From CAIVPM01 sp964477265 (GTDB lineage Bacteria; Bacteroidota; Bacteroidia; Chitinophagales; Chitinophagaceae), in assembly GCA_964477265.1 (NCBI GenBank), contig CAYZDJ010000005.1, positions 159,066-223,065 on the forward strand: DNA of 64,000 nucleotides, given 5' to 3'. The notes under the pieces were generated by a model. The model ran no database searches, had not been told where the DNA came from, and saw nothing but the letters and a program-made list of their open reading frames with translations. Positions 16,987-26,790 of this stretch are shown in pieces (position 1 is the stretch's first letter; each line of letters starts with the position of its first letter). Position numbers and translations under genes: made by a program.

Positions 16987-19332
16987 TTATTCTTTAATGA
17001 ATTTTATGGTTTCATTGTTTTTAAACGAAAGCATATAAACCCCTTTGGGCAAATCTGTAACTGAAATTTTTTGTTGAGTTGATTGTAATAAAACTGATTT
17101 TAAAACTTTGCCATAAATATCGACAATATTAACCCATTCATCTTTTTCAGTAGTTCTGCTAATGCTAATTTCTGTTGATGTCGGATTTGGATAAACATTA
17201 ATTGCTTTAGATGACAGAGGATTAAGTATAACAGATTTTACTTTGCTGTAGTTTATTTTGCCATCATTATCTATTGCCATTATTCTGTAATACAATACCT
17301 GAAATTTATTTAATACGGGTAATTTTTTATCGCTGAATTCATAGTTGTTCACAGACTTGTTTTTTGCGTCTGTTACTCCAATCGTTTCAAAATCTTTACC
17401 ATTAAAGCTTCGCTGAATATTGAAAAAGGAAACGTTGATTTCATTGCTAGTTGTCCAGATATTATTAATTTCAGTTTTATCTGCAATCTTCAATTCATAA
17501 TGTGTAATTTTCAAAGGTGTTACAACAGGATTCCTGATTTTAGTTATCGCTGTATTGGTTATAATGGGTAAATTGTAATCAAAATAAATAGACGCCTTGT
17601 TTGGAATATCAGTTCCATTAGTAACAGTAGCCAAAGGCTTAACTCTGAATACAATAAAACCATGGCTTCTAATCTTGTCAATGCTTGTATATGGAAGATT
17701 TACATCATTAAATGTGAATTTTAACAACCTATCATCTACTTGTATACTACACCCACTTGATAGATTTACAATTTGCAAACTATTTAAATCAAGTAAAGTG
17801 CTTAACTCATCAGTTACTATAATTTTAAAAGCAGTATCTGTGCCTGTATTTTCAAACCTTACAATGTAGTTTATATATTTTCCCTGTGCTACCTCAGTTG
17901 TTGTTAATAAAGGTGTAGCATCTTTATCATTAGGGTCATAGCTACCTCTTATAATTGTAAAAGAACTATCAGCAGCACTTATTGTAGCAGTATTAACTGT
18001 TGCTACCAGCTTTAATGTATCTCCAAGATGGGCATAAGTTTTAAGCTTATAATTTATCATAAATGATGTGTGCTGGCCAGGTGCAAGGCTACTTGCAGGA
18101 ATACTCAAGTATAAACCATTATCAACAACATTTGCATTGGTGCAACTTATATACTCCAATTTAGAGCTATCGTATGGAATAGTTAATGTAGCATTGTTTA
18201 AAAATGTGTTACCATTATTGGTATATGTAACACCAACTGGATAATCAAAACCTGGGCGTGCAGCATTAAATAAAGGTATCATGCTTAATGTTAGGCTATC
18301 AAATGGTGTGGTAGTATTTTGTAAAGCATAATCACCTGTTACGCTTGTATCATAACCAACAAAATTGTAATTGTAAGTTGCAGGTGTGGCACTATGTAAG
18401 CTTGATGTAACAATATTGGTTGAAAAACTGCCTAATGTATCATATGTTAAATCGTAATTGCCTTGTAAGTTAGTAATGGCAAAACTTCCATTGCTTCCAT
18501 TGATTCTTGTGTTAGGTTTAAAATAATCAGTGCTGTCCATTACACCATTATTATTAACATCTACATAAACATTACCATTTACTGTTGGGTAAGGCGATAC
18601 ATTGTATAACATATCAACTTCATTGTCACTTAAACTTCTTTTATAAATTCTAATATCGTCAAGCACACCTTTAAAATAATAAGGATAGTTCATTGTATCG
18701 CCAAACATACCAATTCTTAAATCGTATTGATTGGTAAATGTTAAACCTGAAGGATGAGCACCAATATGAGACAATTTGCCATTAATAAATGTTTTGCACG
18801 TAGTACCATCAGTTGTAAAAACAACAAAATACCAGCGATTAGTTTGGATGTTTTTGTTTAAACAAACACCACCATCAGGTCCATATAAATATTCTTTTGT
18901 AGAATCTCTTAAGGTATTACAGCCATTAACATAATCGGCAAAACGCAAAGAATAATTGCCTTGATTGCCCCAACTGTTATCTGTTATAGCTTTGCTTAAA
19001 ATTACATTATTGTAACATAAACCTTGATAATAACCCATTGGTTTCATCCAAACGCATAAACTCATGGTTTTGTAAAAGTTTAAAGTAGGGTGATTGGGAA
19101 CTAGCATGTAATTCCCATTTCCATTGAAATAATATGCATTATTGGCATTGCCAAATCTATCTGCAGTTAAAGTGGCATTATTAAAACTTGTATTATTGTT
19201 GTTGATTGAAGAATCGCCTGCATTTCCTGTAAAAGGATAATATGCAACCAAGCCTGAATCTAAAATTGATTGAGCTTTTATGGTGATAGTGAATACAACA
19301 AATGATAGTACAAGTAAAAGTTTATTTCTCAT
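16987..19332 (-). CDS. LamG surface protein with T9SS type A sorting domain
   Basis: 781 residues with a signal peptide ending near AQS (about residue 21). An N-terminal LamG domain (about 25-245, GLVAYYPFTGNAGD) closely resembles that of the next gene downstream. A SdrD-like segment (about 250-335, VYVDVNNNGVMD) follows. A long T9SS-associated Ig-like domain pair comes next (about 340-600), with the typical GSYDPNDKDATP turn and FENTGTDTAF strand. A FN3-like module (about 605-695) and a Por-secretion C-terminal domain (about 705-781, VYPNPTSTEISISR and LPKGVYMLSF) complete it. It is likely a T9SS-exported adhesin or enzyme scaffold; no catalytic site was seen. Confidence 0.88.
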   Translation of the reverse strand: MRNKLLLVLSFVVFTITIKAQSILDSGLVAYYPFTGNAGDSSINNNNTSFNNATLTADRFGNANNAYYFNGNGNYMLVPNHPTLNFYKTMSLCVWMKPMGYYQGLCYNNVILSKAITDNSWGNQGNYSLRFADYVNGCNTLRDSTKEYLYGPDGGVCLNKNIQTNRWYFVVFTTDGTTCKTFINGKLSHIGAHPSGLTFTNQYDLRIGMFGDTMNYPYYFKGVLDDIRIYKRSLSDNEVDMLYNVSPYPTVNGNVYVDVNNNGVMDSTDYFKPNTRINGSNGSFAITNLQGNYDLTYDTLGSFSTNIVTSSLHSATPATYNYNFVGYDTSVTGDYALQNTTTPFDSLTLSMIPLFNAARPGFDYPVGVTYTNNGNTFLNNATLTIPYDSSKLEYISCTNANVVDNGLYLSIPASSLAPGQHTSFMINYKLKTYAHLGDTLKLVATVNTATISAADSSFTIIRGSYDPNDKDATPLLTTTEVAQGKYINYIVRFENTGTDTAFKIIVTDELSTLLDLNSLQIVNLSSGCSIQVDDRLLKFTFNDVNLPYTSIDKIRSHGFIVFRVKPLATVTNGTDIPNKASIYFDYNLPIITNTAITKIRNPVVTPLKITHYELKIADKTEINNIWTTSNEINVSFFNIQRSFNGKDFETIGVTDAKNKSVNNYEFSDKKLPVLNKFQVLYYRIMAIDNDGKINYSKVKSVILNPLSSKAINVYPNPTSTEISISRTTEKDEWVNIVDIYGKVLKSVLLQSTQQKISVTDLPKGVYMLSFKNNETIKFIKE

Positions 19333-19372
19333 AAATTGTTTTTAAGTGCAGTAAAACTAAGGACTTAATCAA

Positions 19373-20236
19373 TTATTGTAAAAAATATTTTACTGCTATT
19401 CTGCAATATTCTTTAAGAAAATATATTAATGATAAAATATTAAAATAAAAACCTTTACCCCTAATTGCCTTCATAATTTCAAGTTCATTCTTTAGCATTG
19501 TTTTTCTTAAAGCAAGTTGTTTTGATTTTGCAGTGCTGCCATTATTTATATGCACAATAGTTGTGTTATAGTAAAAATAACACTTATAGCCAAGTTGCTT
19601 AAATTGATAGCACCACAAATGGTCTTCGCCATACATAAAAAAACGTTCATCTAATTTTTGCTTAGGTATTTGCTCCAAAGCATTTTTTGGAAACATAAAG
19701 AAAGCACCATTAAGCCAATCACATTCTGTGTTAAAATCGCTTTTAAAATATTTGCCAAGCATTAATGTTGCTCTTTTTTTGTAAGTGAGTAGGATAGGAA
19801 TGAACCTGAAAATATCTAATAGTTCCCAACTAATGCTTCTAAATTTTCGTGCTGTGTGTTGTATGTTTCCATTTGGGTAAATCATTTTGCAACCAATAAC
19901 ACCGTTGCAATTGTTTTGTTTGTAATAATTAATTGTGTTGCTTATGGCGTCTTCAATTAAATATGTATCGCTGTTAAGCAATAAAATAAATTCGCCTTTT
20001 GCTTGTGCAATGCCTAAATTGTTTCCTTTTGCAAACCCACCATTCTCATTGCTTTTAATAAGATTGATTGAAGGAAATTTTTGCTTAAATAAATTTGCAT
20101 CACACTCTGTTGAAAGATTATCGACCACAATAATTTCGTAAGAAACCTGTTGTGTAAATTGTATTACACTTTCAATACAATTACAAGTTAATTGAAACGT
20201 GTTGTAGTTTAATATAATAATTGATACATCAATCAA
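19373..20236 (-). CDS. Glycosyltransferase family 2
   Basis: 287 residues. The GT-A fold starts with VSIIILNYNT and VVDNLSTECD. It continues with GFAKGNNLGIAQAKGEFILLLNSDTYL (the DxD-like position reads NSD), and has GYKCYFYYNTTIVHINNGST towards the C-terminus. The acceptor-side motif FFMYGEDHLWCYQFKQLG is typical of rhamnosyltransferase-like GT2 enzymes. The sugar and acceptor cannot be told from sequence. The last residues form an amphipathic helix. It is divergent from the GT9-like gene (84 nt). Confidence 0.87.
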   Translation of the reverse strand: MIDVSIIILNYNTFQLTCNCIESVIQFTQQVSYEIIVVDNLSTECDANLFKQKFPSINLIKSNENGGFAKGNNLGIAQAKGEFILLLNSDTYLIEDAISNTINYYKQNNCNGVIGCKMIYPNGNIQHTARKFRSISWELLDIFRFIPILLTYKKRATLMLGKYFKSDFNTECDWLNGAFFMFPKNALEQIPKQKLDERFFMYGEDHLWCYQFKQLGYKCYFYYNTTIVHINNGSTAKSKQLALRKTMLKNELEIMKAIRGKGFYFNILSLIYFLKEYCRIAVKYFLQ

Positions 20237-20320
20237 GGCTTGCTGTTTTAGTTTTGGTTTAAAAACCTATTATTGCCAAATAAATATGCAGCAATAATAT
20301 TGCTTTATAAATAAAAAATT

Positions 20321-21193
20321 ATGGGTTTTATTGGTAGAACAATTAATGGAATTATTAGAAAGCAAAAAACAAAACAGTTTGTTGCAACCATTAGTAATTT
20401 GCCAAAACAAATGGCTGAAATTAATACTGATAAAGATTTTGTGAGCTTTAGTCATATTGGGCATCTTGGCGATATTGTTTATTCTATGCCAGCAATTTTT
20501 GCTTTAGCCAAAGGCAAAAAAATTCATTTATATTTTGATACAACTGCTGTAAATACTTACACAAAAGCTATGAAGCATCATAGCGGTAAACAAATTTTAA
20601 CAGATAAAAGTATTGCTTTTTTGCAACCATTATTATTGGCTCAACAGCAATTTGAAATATGCACAAAATGGAATAATGAAGTAATAGATTATAATTTGAA
20701 CGATATAAAAAAATATCCTTTCGATTATAAATATGGCAATATTGTTCGTTGGTATTTTTTAGCTTTTGGTGTAACCTATAATACAACCTTACCTTGGTTG
20801 CAGGTAAAGCCCAATAATGATTACAGCCAATCTATAATTATTGCAAGAAGCTTTAGATACAGAAGCCCACAAATTGATTATTCTTTTTTAAGTAAATACA
20901 ACAATATTTGTTTTGTGGGATTGCAAGATGAATTTGCAGATATGCAAAAACAAATACCAAATATTAAACACATACAAACCAATACAGCATTGGCATTAGC
21001 AGAAATTATTACTGGTTGTAAATTATTTATTGGTAACCAGTCTTTTCCTTTTGCAGTAGCCGAAGCTTTAAAAGTAAAAAGAGTATTAGAACTTTATTTT
21101 CTTTGCCCCAATGTTATGGTTGATGGCGATAATGGATTTGATTTTTGTTATCAACCTCAATTTGAAAAAATTATAAAAAATATTTTAGAATAA
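20321..21193 (+). CDS. GT9-like (heptosyltransferase-like) protein of unknown function
   Basis: 290 residues. The segment FSHIGHLGDIVYSMPAIFALAKGK (about residues 43-66) resembles the start of the GT-B heptosyltransferase family GT9. ALAEIITGCKLFIGNQSFPFAVAEALKVKRV (about 224-254) resembles its nucleotide-sugar half, where GT9 enzymes usually read GxxSGxxHLA. The residues that bind the donor in GT9 are altered here (NQSFPFAVAEAL), so activity is uncertain. It ends directly against the next gene's ATG. A role in glycan building is inferred from family resemblance and from the nearby transferases. Confidence 0.6.
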   Translation: MGFIGRTINGIIRKQKTKQFVATISNLPKQMAEINTDKDFVSFSHIGHLGDIVYSMPAIFALAKGKKIHLYFDTTAVNTYTKAMKHHSGKQILTDKSIAFLQPLLLAQQQFEICTKWNNEVIDYNLNDIKKYPFDYKYGNIVRWYFLAFGVTYNTTLPWLQVKPNNDYSQSIIIARSFRYRSPQIDYSFLSKYNNICFVGLQDEFADMQKQIPNIKHIQTNTALALAEIITGCKLFIGNQSFPFAVAEALKVKRVLELYFLCPNVMVDGDNGFDFCYQPQFEKIIKNILE

Positions 21194-21946
21194 ATGAAAG
21201 ATTATGCACTGCATCCTGGACACAGCATAAGCATGAGTAAGGATGAAAAATTTAAAGAAACTATTGATAGCATTTTTGCAAATAATAAAGTTGATTTTAT
21301 TGTTGAAAGTGGCACATTTAAAGGCACTGGCAGCACAACTACTTTGGCAAATGCAGTATTAAAAAACAAGGTTGCACTAAAGGCATTTTATACAATTGAA
21401 GTAGATAAAAAGTTTCATGGTATTGCAACAAAAAATTTGCAGCAATTCAACTTTGTAAAACCAATTTGGGGTTTAAGTGTAAATAAGCAAACTGCAATTG
21501 ATTTTATAAAAAGTGATGAAGCTATTAATCATCATGAAAAATATGCAGACGTTTATATTGATACTTTAAGTAATCCAGTACAGTTTTATATTAATGAAAT
21601 TGATGGTAAATTATCTAAAGCTCACAGACAAAGTATGTGGCGTAAAATATTTTCTTTTGGTAGTGGCAGCACATCTCTTTTTACAGAAAATGTGTTTGAT
21701 AAAATACTGCCACAAGTAGTTAATAATACATCCTTAATATTGCTTGATAGTGCTGGTGGTATTGGTTATTTAGAATTTTTAACTGCTATTGATTATTTAA
21801 AGCACAGCAACTTTTTTATTATTTTAGATGATATACATCACCTGAAACATTTTAGAAGTTTACAACATATTAAAGACAGCAATGACTTTGAATTAATTGC
21901 CATGAGCGAAAAAGATGGTTGGGCAATTGCAAAACATTTGGTGTAA
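21194..21946 (+). CDS. Putative methyltransferase-like protein, TylF-like fold
   Basis: 250 residues; its ATG touches the stop of the GT9-like gene, so the two are translationally coupled. The pattern VESGTFKGTGSTTTLANA (about 35-52) followed by FYTIEVDKKFHGIATKNL (about 66-83) looks like motif I and II of a class I SAM-dependent Rossmann fold. SLILLDSAGGIGYLEFLTAI and FIILDDIHHLKHFRS look like later strands of a TylF/CmcI-type protein with its metal-binding acidic residues. The assignment is by pattern only; it may modify a sugar or lipid made by its partner. Confidence 0.5.
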   Translation: MKDYALHPGHSISMSKDEKFKETIDSIFANNKVDFIVESGTFKGTGSTTTLANAVLKNKVALKAFYTIEVDKKFHGIATKNLQQFNFVKPIWGLSVNKQTAIDFIKSDEAINHHEKYADVYIDTLSNPVQFYINEIDGKLSKAHRQSMWRKIFSFGSGSTSLFTENVFDKILPQVVNNTSLILLDSAGGIGYLEFLTAIDYLKHSNFFIILDDIHHLKHFRSLQHIKDSNDFELIAMSEKDGWAIAKHLV

Positions 21947-22017
21947 TTTTTATGCAAAGATGTAAAGCTGCAATTGATACAAATTTTTGATTGATTATTT
22001 ATTGTTACAACAATATT

Positions 22018-22046
22018 TTTGTTGCAATGTAAAAAACTTATATTTG
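22018..22046 (+). promoter_or_regulatory. Bacteroidota promoter of the FG-GAP protein
   Basis: TTTG at 22018-22021 and TATATTTG at 22039-22046 are 17 nt apart, a full consensus match. The ATG at 22063 lies 16 nt beyond the -7 box. Confidence 0.7.
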
Positions 22047-22062
22047 TTTCAAATATCGAGAT

Positions 22063-24048
22063 ATGAAAAAGCTACTAGTGTTTCTTTTTACAGTTGCTTA
22101 TTTTACCAATGTGCAAGCACAGCCTACTATTACAAATGTATTTCCTTTACAAGCTAAAATTGATTCTATAGTTACCATTACAGGTACAAATTTTAGTACT
22201 ACTGCTGCAAACAATATTGTTTATTTTGGTGCAGTAAAAGCTACAGTAACCAATGCTACAAATACACAACTACAAGTTAAAGTGCCATTGGGTGCAAGCT
22301 ATGCACCAATAAGTGTTACAACAAATGCACTTACTGCCACAGCCAATATGCCTTTTGATGTTTTGTTTGATGCACAAGGAACTTTAAGTGCTGGAAGTTT
22401 TCCTGTTAAAATAGATTCAAGTACAAATACACCATATAGAGTTTTGGCTGCTGATTTAGATGGTGATGGGAAACCTGAAATTGTGTTTGGAAATGCTACA
22501 AATGCTGCAACACCAGGTTTTTCAATCTTCAGAAATACTACCTTAAATGACTGTCTTTCATTTGGCCAACAAAACGTTATTAGTACAGGAAATTCGAATC
22601 AAAGAATTCATGTAATCGATATTGATGGTGATGGAAAAAAGGATATAGTTGCTTTTAATTATGATGGTGAAAGTTTTTCTATATACAAGAATACTTCAGT
22701 AATTGGAAATATATCATTTTCTAGCCGAATTGATTTTACTACTATGTCTGGTACAAATACAACTTATGCTAATATTGATGATATTGATGGCGATGGCAAA
22801 CCAGATATTGTTGTGTCAAATTATCCTTTAAATGGTTTTGAAATTTATAGAAATTTAAGTACTGTCGGAAACATCAATTTCGACACACGTTTAGATTATA
22901 CGACTCAAGGAACATATCCCACAGAGATTGCAATTGCTGATTTGAATAATGATGGAAAGAAAGATATTGTAATAGGTAATAGTCAACAATATACGGTTTC
23001 AGTTTTTCAAAATGTTTCTACTGTTGGGAATATTTTATTAGCAACATCAAAAAACTATGCTGTTACGTTAGGTGTTCATGGAATTGGTATTGCAGATTTG
23101 AATAATGATGGAAAACTTGATATTGTAACTGCTGATTTTGCTACACCTGGGGCTGCAACCTATGCTACAACAATTACAGTTCTACAAAATAATACTACTG
23201 CTGGCTCATCTTTTAATGCTAATAGCTTTTTAACAAAAGTACCTTACACTGTTGGTTCAGGTTCTCTTGATATAAAATTTGGTGATTTGAATGGCGATGG
23301 AAAGACAGATGTTTTAGTTGGTAATTATATGTCGCCTTATATTTCTTTATTAACTAATAATTCAAATACAGGGGGTAATATTTCTTTAGCTTCAACAATA
23401 AATATAAACACTGGCAATCAAGCAGGTTTTGTAGAAAGTTGTGATTTAAACCTTGATGGAATACCTGATATTATAGCCAGTAATTATGGTAGTAATACGA
23501 TTAGTGTATTAACAAACAGCTTACCTGTACTTACCAATGAAAACCTACTATCATTTACTGCAACTGCAAAAGAAAAAAATGTATTGCTTGCATGGCAATT
23601 AACAAATATTGCAGATATTGATAAATTAACCTTGCAATATAGCACCAATGCTAAAAACTGGGAAAATAGTTATTCAAATAAGTATGTTGTAAATAAGCAG
23701 GAATATTTACATACAAATACTAGTAATGGCAATAATTATTATAGACTATTACAAACTACCAAGACTGGTAAACAATGGTATAGTGAGGTTAGAACTTTAA
23801 ATTTTAAATTGCAAGCCTCTAATATTTTATTATATCCTAATCCAAGCAATAATGGCTTATTTACTGTGCAATTAGATAAACTACCCACTACAAAACTAAA
23901 CTATAAGATTGCCAATACACTTGGACAAATTGTAAGAACAGGTATAGTTAATAGTCAATATACCAGTATTGATTGTAGTCAATTACCAAAGGGTAACTAT
24001 TTATTAAATGTTGAAAATAATATTTCAGCACAAATGACTATTAGATAA
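22063..24048 (+). CDS. FG-GAP/VCBS beta-propeller protein with T9SS sorting domain
   Basis: 661 residues with a signal peptide ending VQAQ (about residue 19). An IPT/TIG domain (about 20-105) is followed by exactly seven FG-GAP-type repeats, each with a calcium-loop DxxxDGxxD core: LDGDGKPE, IDGDGKKD, IDGDGKPD, LNNDGKKD, LNNDGKLD, LNGDGKTD and LNLDGIPD. Seven repeats would close an integrin-alpha-like propeller (about 120-490). A FN3-like module (about 495-585) and a type A T9SS CTD (about 588-661, LYPNPSNNGLFTVQL and LPKGNYLLNV) follow. It is an exported, probably calcium-stabilised surface protein with its own promoter; its ligand is unknown. Confidence 0.9.
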   Translation: MKKLLVFLFTVAYFTNVQAQPTITNVFPLQAKIDSIVTITGTNFSTTAANNIVYFGAVKATVTNATNTQLQVKVPLGASYAPISVTTNALTATANMPFDVLFDAQGTLSAGSFPVKIDSSTNTPYRVLAADLDGDGKPEIVFGNATNAATPGFSIFRNTTLNDCLSFGQQNVISTGNSNQRIHVIDIDGDGKKDIVAFNYDGESFSIYKNTSVIGNISFSSRIDFTTMSGTNTTYANIDDIDGDGKPDIVVSNYPLNGFEIYRNLSTVGNINFDTRLDYTTQGTYPTEIAIADLNNDGKKDIVIGNSQQYTVSVFQNVSTVGNILLATSKNYAVTLGVHGIGIADLNNDGKLDIVTADFATPGAATYATTITVLQNNTTAGSSFNANSFLTKVPYTVGSGSLDIKFGDLNGDGKTDVLVGNYMSPYISLLTNNSNTGGNISLASTININTGNQAGFVESCDLNLDGIPDIIASNYGSNTISVLTNSLPVLTNENLLSFTATAKEKNVLLAWQLTNIADIDKLTLQYSTNAKNWENSYSNKYVVNKQEYLHTNTSNGNNYYRLLQTTKTGKQWYSEVRTLNFKLQASNILLYPNPSNNGLFTVQLDKLPTTKLNYKIANTLGQIVRTGIVNSQYTSIDCSQLPKGNYLLNVENNISAQMTIR

Positions 24049-24056
24049 ACTAGTGT

Positions 24057-25031
24057 TTAGTTCCAGATAAACTTCTTTAACTCAGTTACGCATTTCCCAA
24101 TTTTTGGATAGTAAAACAATAGCTTAAATTGTTTGGTTTGTGGTTGATTAAGGTATTTTTTAAAAATGTCTTTATCAAAATTGTTTAGTAATGCTGCTAT
24201 TGGTTTTATATTCTCTCTGTTATTTAAATAATTATTTTGGTAAATGGATTTAAAAAAGAAAAGACAAATATTTTCTTTAATACTTTCAAATTGCTGTTGA
24301 TTGCTTTTTTGTTGTAGTAGCAAAAAAAACTGCTGCAATAAAGGAAATAATTTTTGAATTTGTGGTAATGAAAAAGACAATTTACTAGCATTATCGCTAT
24401 GTAAGTAAAACTTATAGCTATTATAATTATTAAAGCAAATATTGCCTTGCAGTAATAAAAAAAAGTTGGCTACATAATCGGCAGAATTGATTTGTAATCC
24501 AAATGGATTTATTTCATTTAATTTTTGGCGATGTAATAAAATGCCTGCCCAGCCAAAATCTATATTGAAATTTATTGAACTCAAAAAATCTATACCATTA
24601 TAAAATGTTTCGTAACTGCTATAGTCCATCACAGTATCATTACCATTTTGTGAAACAGTGTGTTTACTTTTTACAATAACTACATTAGGATTATTTTGAA
24701 TTAGCGTAATACACTGCGATATAAATTGAGGGTTGATAAGTTCGTCATCACTATTAACCAAAGTTATATAATTACCTTTTGCTCTTTCTTCAAAACTAAT
24801 TTTAAAATTATTGAGCATACCAATATTCTCATTATTTCTAAAATATTTAATGCGAGTATTGCCTGTAAATGAAGATATAATATTATGAGAATTATCGGTA
24901 CTACAATTATCGCTAATAATTATTTCAAGATTATGATAGTCTTGTGCCAATGCACTTTCAATAGCTTGTGCAATGGTTTTTTCACGATTATAATTGGTGA
25001 TAACAATGCTTACTAAAGGCTGATTAGTCAT
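24057..25031 (-). CDS. Glycosyltransferase family 2
   Basis: 324 residues. The N-terminal GT-A domain has VSIVITNYNREKTIAQAIESAL, IIISDNCSTDNS, FRNNENIGMLNNFKI and ITLVNSDDEL, the last being the NSDD metal-site variant of DxD. The C-terminal 120 residues are helical and poorly conserved. It is the last gene of the minus-strand glycan cluster and overlaps the acyltransferase gene by 8 nt, which suggests translational coupling. Its sugar is not predictable. Confidence 0.88.
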   Translation of the reverse strand: MTNQPLVSIVITNYNREKTIAQAIESALAQDYHNLEIIISDNCSTDNSHNIISSFTGNTRIKYFRNNENIGMLNNFKISFEERAKGNYITLVNSDDELINPQFISQCITLIQNNPNVVIVKSKHTVSQNGNDTVMDYSSYETFYNGIDFLSSINFNIDFGWAGILLHRQKLNEINPFGLQINSADYVANFFLLLQGNICFNNYNSYKFYLHSDNASKLSFSLPQIQKLFPLLQQFFLLLQQKSNQQQFESIKENICLFFFKSIYQNNYLNNRENIKPIAALLNNFDKDIFKKYLNQPQTKQFKLLFYYPKIGKCVTELKKFIWN

Positions 25032-25701
25032 TAGGGATTAATTCTGAGAAAAATGATTGAGCAAAGGAATTAGTTGTTGGCTTCAAGTTAATCTTACCTG
25101 TAGAATCTTTAAAAACAACTGTATTAGAAGCAATACTTGTATCAACAATATTGGTGTAACTTGAAACAGTAACTCTGTTTCCAATAGTGCAATTGCCAAT
25201 TATACTAGCATGAGCTGTGAGAGCAACACCTTTTTGTATAACTGGATAAATGCCTCTGTTGTTTCCAACTGTACAGCCTTGCAAAACCACAAAGTAATCA
25301 TCGTATGTTGCTTTTCCTAGCATTGTACCAGCACCATGAAACAATAGAAATATATTAGGTAGCTTAGTGTCATACATGCAATCAATTGCATGCAAACTTT
25401 TATTTAAATAATATAGTTTATTGCAAACTTTTTTATCTTGTTTTCTATTCCAAATTTCATTTCCCAAATACCATAAATACATCATATAATGATCACTTTG
25501 TAAGTGATTAAATAATGCATTTGTACCATCATTATGTGTTTTTAGTATAACTTTATTAAAGCAAAATTCTAATCTTTCTAATGCAGTTTTTACAGCAAAA
25601 TTGAAATTTTTCAATTCAACTAAATCATCATCAGGATAGAAATAGTTTAATTGTCTTGAAGTGTAGTTTGTTAGGCTGTTTATAGAAAGAGATGTTATCA
25701 T
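25024..25701 (-). CDS. Serine acetyltransferase-like hexapeptide acyltransferase
   Basis: 225 residues. The C-terminal half (about 115-200) has left-handed beta-helix hexapeptide turns: FHGAGTMLGKATYDD, LQGCTVGNNRGIYPVIQKGVALTAHASIIGNCTIGNRVTV. The pattern resembles CysE-type acetyltransferases, with the catalytic His at FLLFHGAG. The N-terminal half (about 1-110) is helical, as in CysE, but diverged. In this cluster it more probably acetylates a sugar or amino-sugar than serine; that is an inference from position. It overlaps the GT2 gene downstream. Confidence 0.7.
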   Translation of the reverse strand: MITSLSINSLTNYTSRQLNYFYPDDDLVELKNFNFAVKTALERLEFCFNKVILKTHNDGTNALFNHLQSDHYMMYLWYLGNEIWNRKQDKKVCNKLYYLNKSLHAIDCMYDTKLPNIFLLFHGAGTMLGKATYDDYFVVLQGCTVGNNRGIYPVIQKGVALTAHASIIGNCTIGNRVTVSSYTNIVDTSIASNTVVFKDSTGKINLKPTTNSFAQSFFSELIPND

Positions 25702-25716
25702 ATCGAAAAGACTAAT

Positions 25717-26790
25717 TTATATAGTTATAATATTTTTATTAGTCATTTTTTTTATTTCATCAATATAATTGGTATTCATTACCACAATGTTTTCAATATT
25801 GTATTTGTCAATATCTATAGGCGAAATTATTGCATGCCCAGTACCACCAATATACTTGTTTTGTTTTTTGGGGTTTATGTCAATTACACATTTAATATGT
25901 GTTGCATTAGGGTCTGTTAAGTTGGCAAATGTAGAGCCTTTGGCACCTGCACCCCAAATGGCAATATTTTTATTATTGCTTACAATGCTTTTATAATGTG
26001 TTAGCTTTTGGTCAAATGCTATTTTATGTTGTTCTATGTTGCTTTGCTTTTCAATATTTTGTTTAATAGTAGCAAGGTTGGCAACAATGCCCAAATACTG
26101 TTTGTTAAAAACATAATTTATTTGGCAATCATTAAACATAGTAGCAAAGCTAGCTGGGGTAAAGTAATTGCAATGTTCGTAAAAAACATCTTCAACAGCA
26201 TGGTGTTCAACAATCCAGTCAAACGTAGGTATTTCAATATAAATATAGCCTTTATAATTATTTGCTTCAGCTATCATCTTTAAAAAATCATAAGGTTGTG
26301 GTATATGTTCCAAAGTGTGGCGTAGCACAATCAATTCAGCATTTAAGTAGCTATAGTCCTTGCTATAATAATCTTTAATAATTTTAGGATTATCACCTTC
26401 GTAAGTAGGGTCTATGCCTGTAACATCAATTCCTTTTTCGGCAAGCATATCCATAAAATATCCTTTGCCACAGCCTATTTCAAGCACTTTGCCATTAAGT
26501 AAGTTTTTGTTTTTTAATAGCTCAATAATATTTATTAAATGATTTTGAAAGAAAGAAGAATTAGCCTGCTCGTTTTGATAATTCTCATCATAATCCAAAA
26601 TAGATATATCAAATCCTGCACTAAAAACAAATCCTGTATCCATGCATTGAGCCAATGTTACACTGCGTTTCAAAACATCTACAGCTTGTTGCTTAGTTGG
26701 ATAAGTTTTATTTTGAAAAACAGGCAACGGCTCTTGTGTAAATAAAATTTGAGTATTATCTTTTTTTGTTAATGGACTTATATAGCTCAT
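25717..26790 (-). CDS. Sugar C-methyltransferase-like protein lacking the zinc cysteines
   Basis: 357 residues. A class I SAM-binding core is clear: VLEIGCGKGYFMDMLAEKGIDVTGIDP (about 100-127) and LIVLRHTLEHIPQPYDFL (about 154-171). After it, IAIWGAGAKGSTFANL and KCVIDINPKKQNKYIGGTG (about 275-320) match the C-terminal Rossmann-like domain of sugar C-methyltransferases such as the gene at 27701-28924. The N-terminus lacks that gene's CxxC pairs. Its ATG overlaps the stop of the upstream SDR (ATGA). Whether it methylates a sugar, and at which position, is unknown. Confidence 0.75.
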   Translation of the reverse strand: MSYISPLTKKDNTQILFTQEPLPVFQNKTYPTKQQAVDVLKRSVTLAQCMDTGFVFSAGFDISILDYDENYQNEQANSSFFQNHLINIIELLKNKNLLNGKVLEIGCGKGYFMDMLAEKGIDVTGIDPTYEGDNPKIIKDYYSKDYSYLNAELIVLRHTLEHIPQPYDFLKMIAEANNYKGYIYIEIPTFDWIVEHHAVEDVFYEHCNYFTPASFATMFNDCQINYVFNKQYLGIVANLATIKQNIEKQSNIEQHKIAFDQKLTHYKSIVSNNKNIAIWGAGAKGSTFANLTDPNATHIKCVIDINPKKQNKYIGGTGHAIISPIDIDKYNIENIVVMNTNYIDEIKKMTNKNIITI

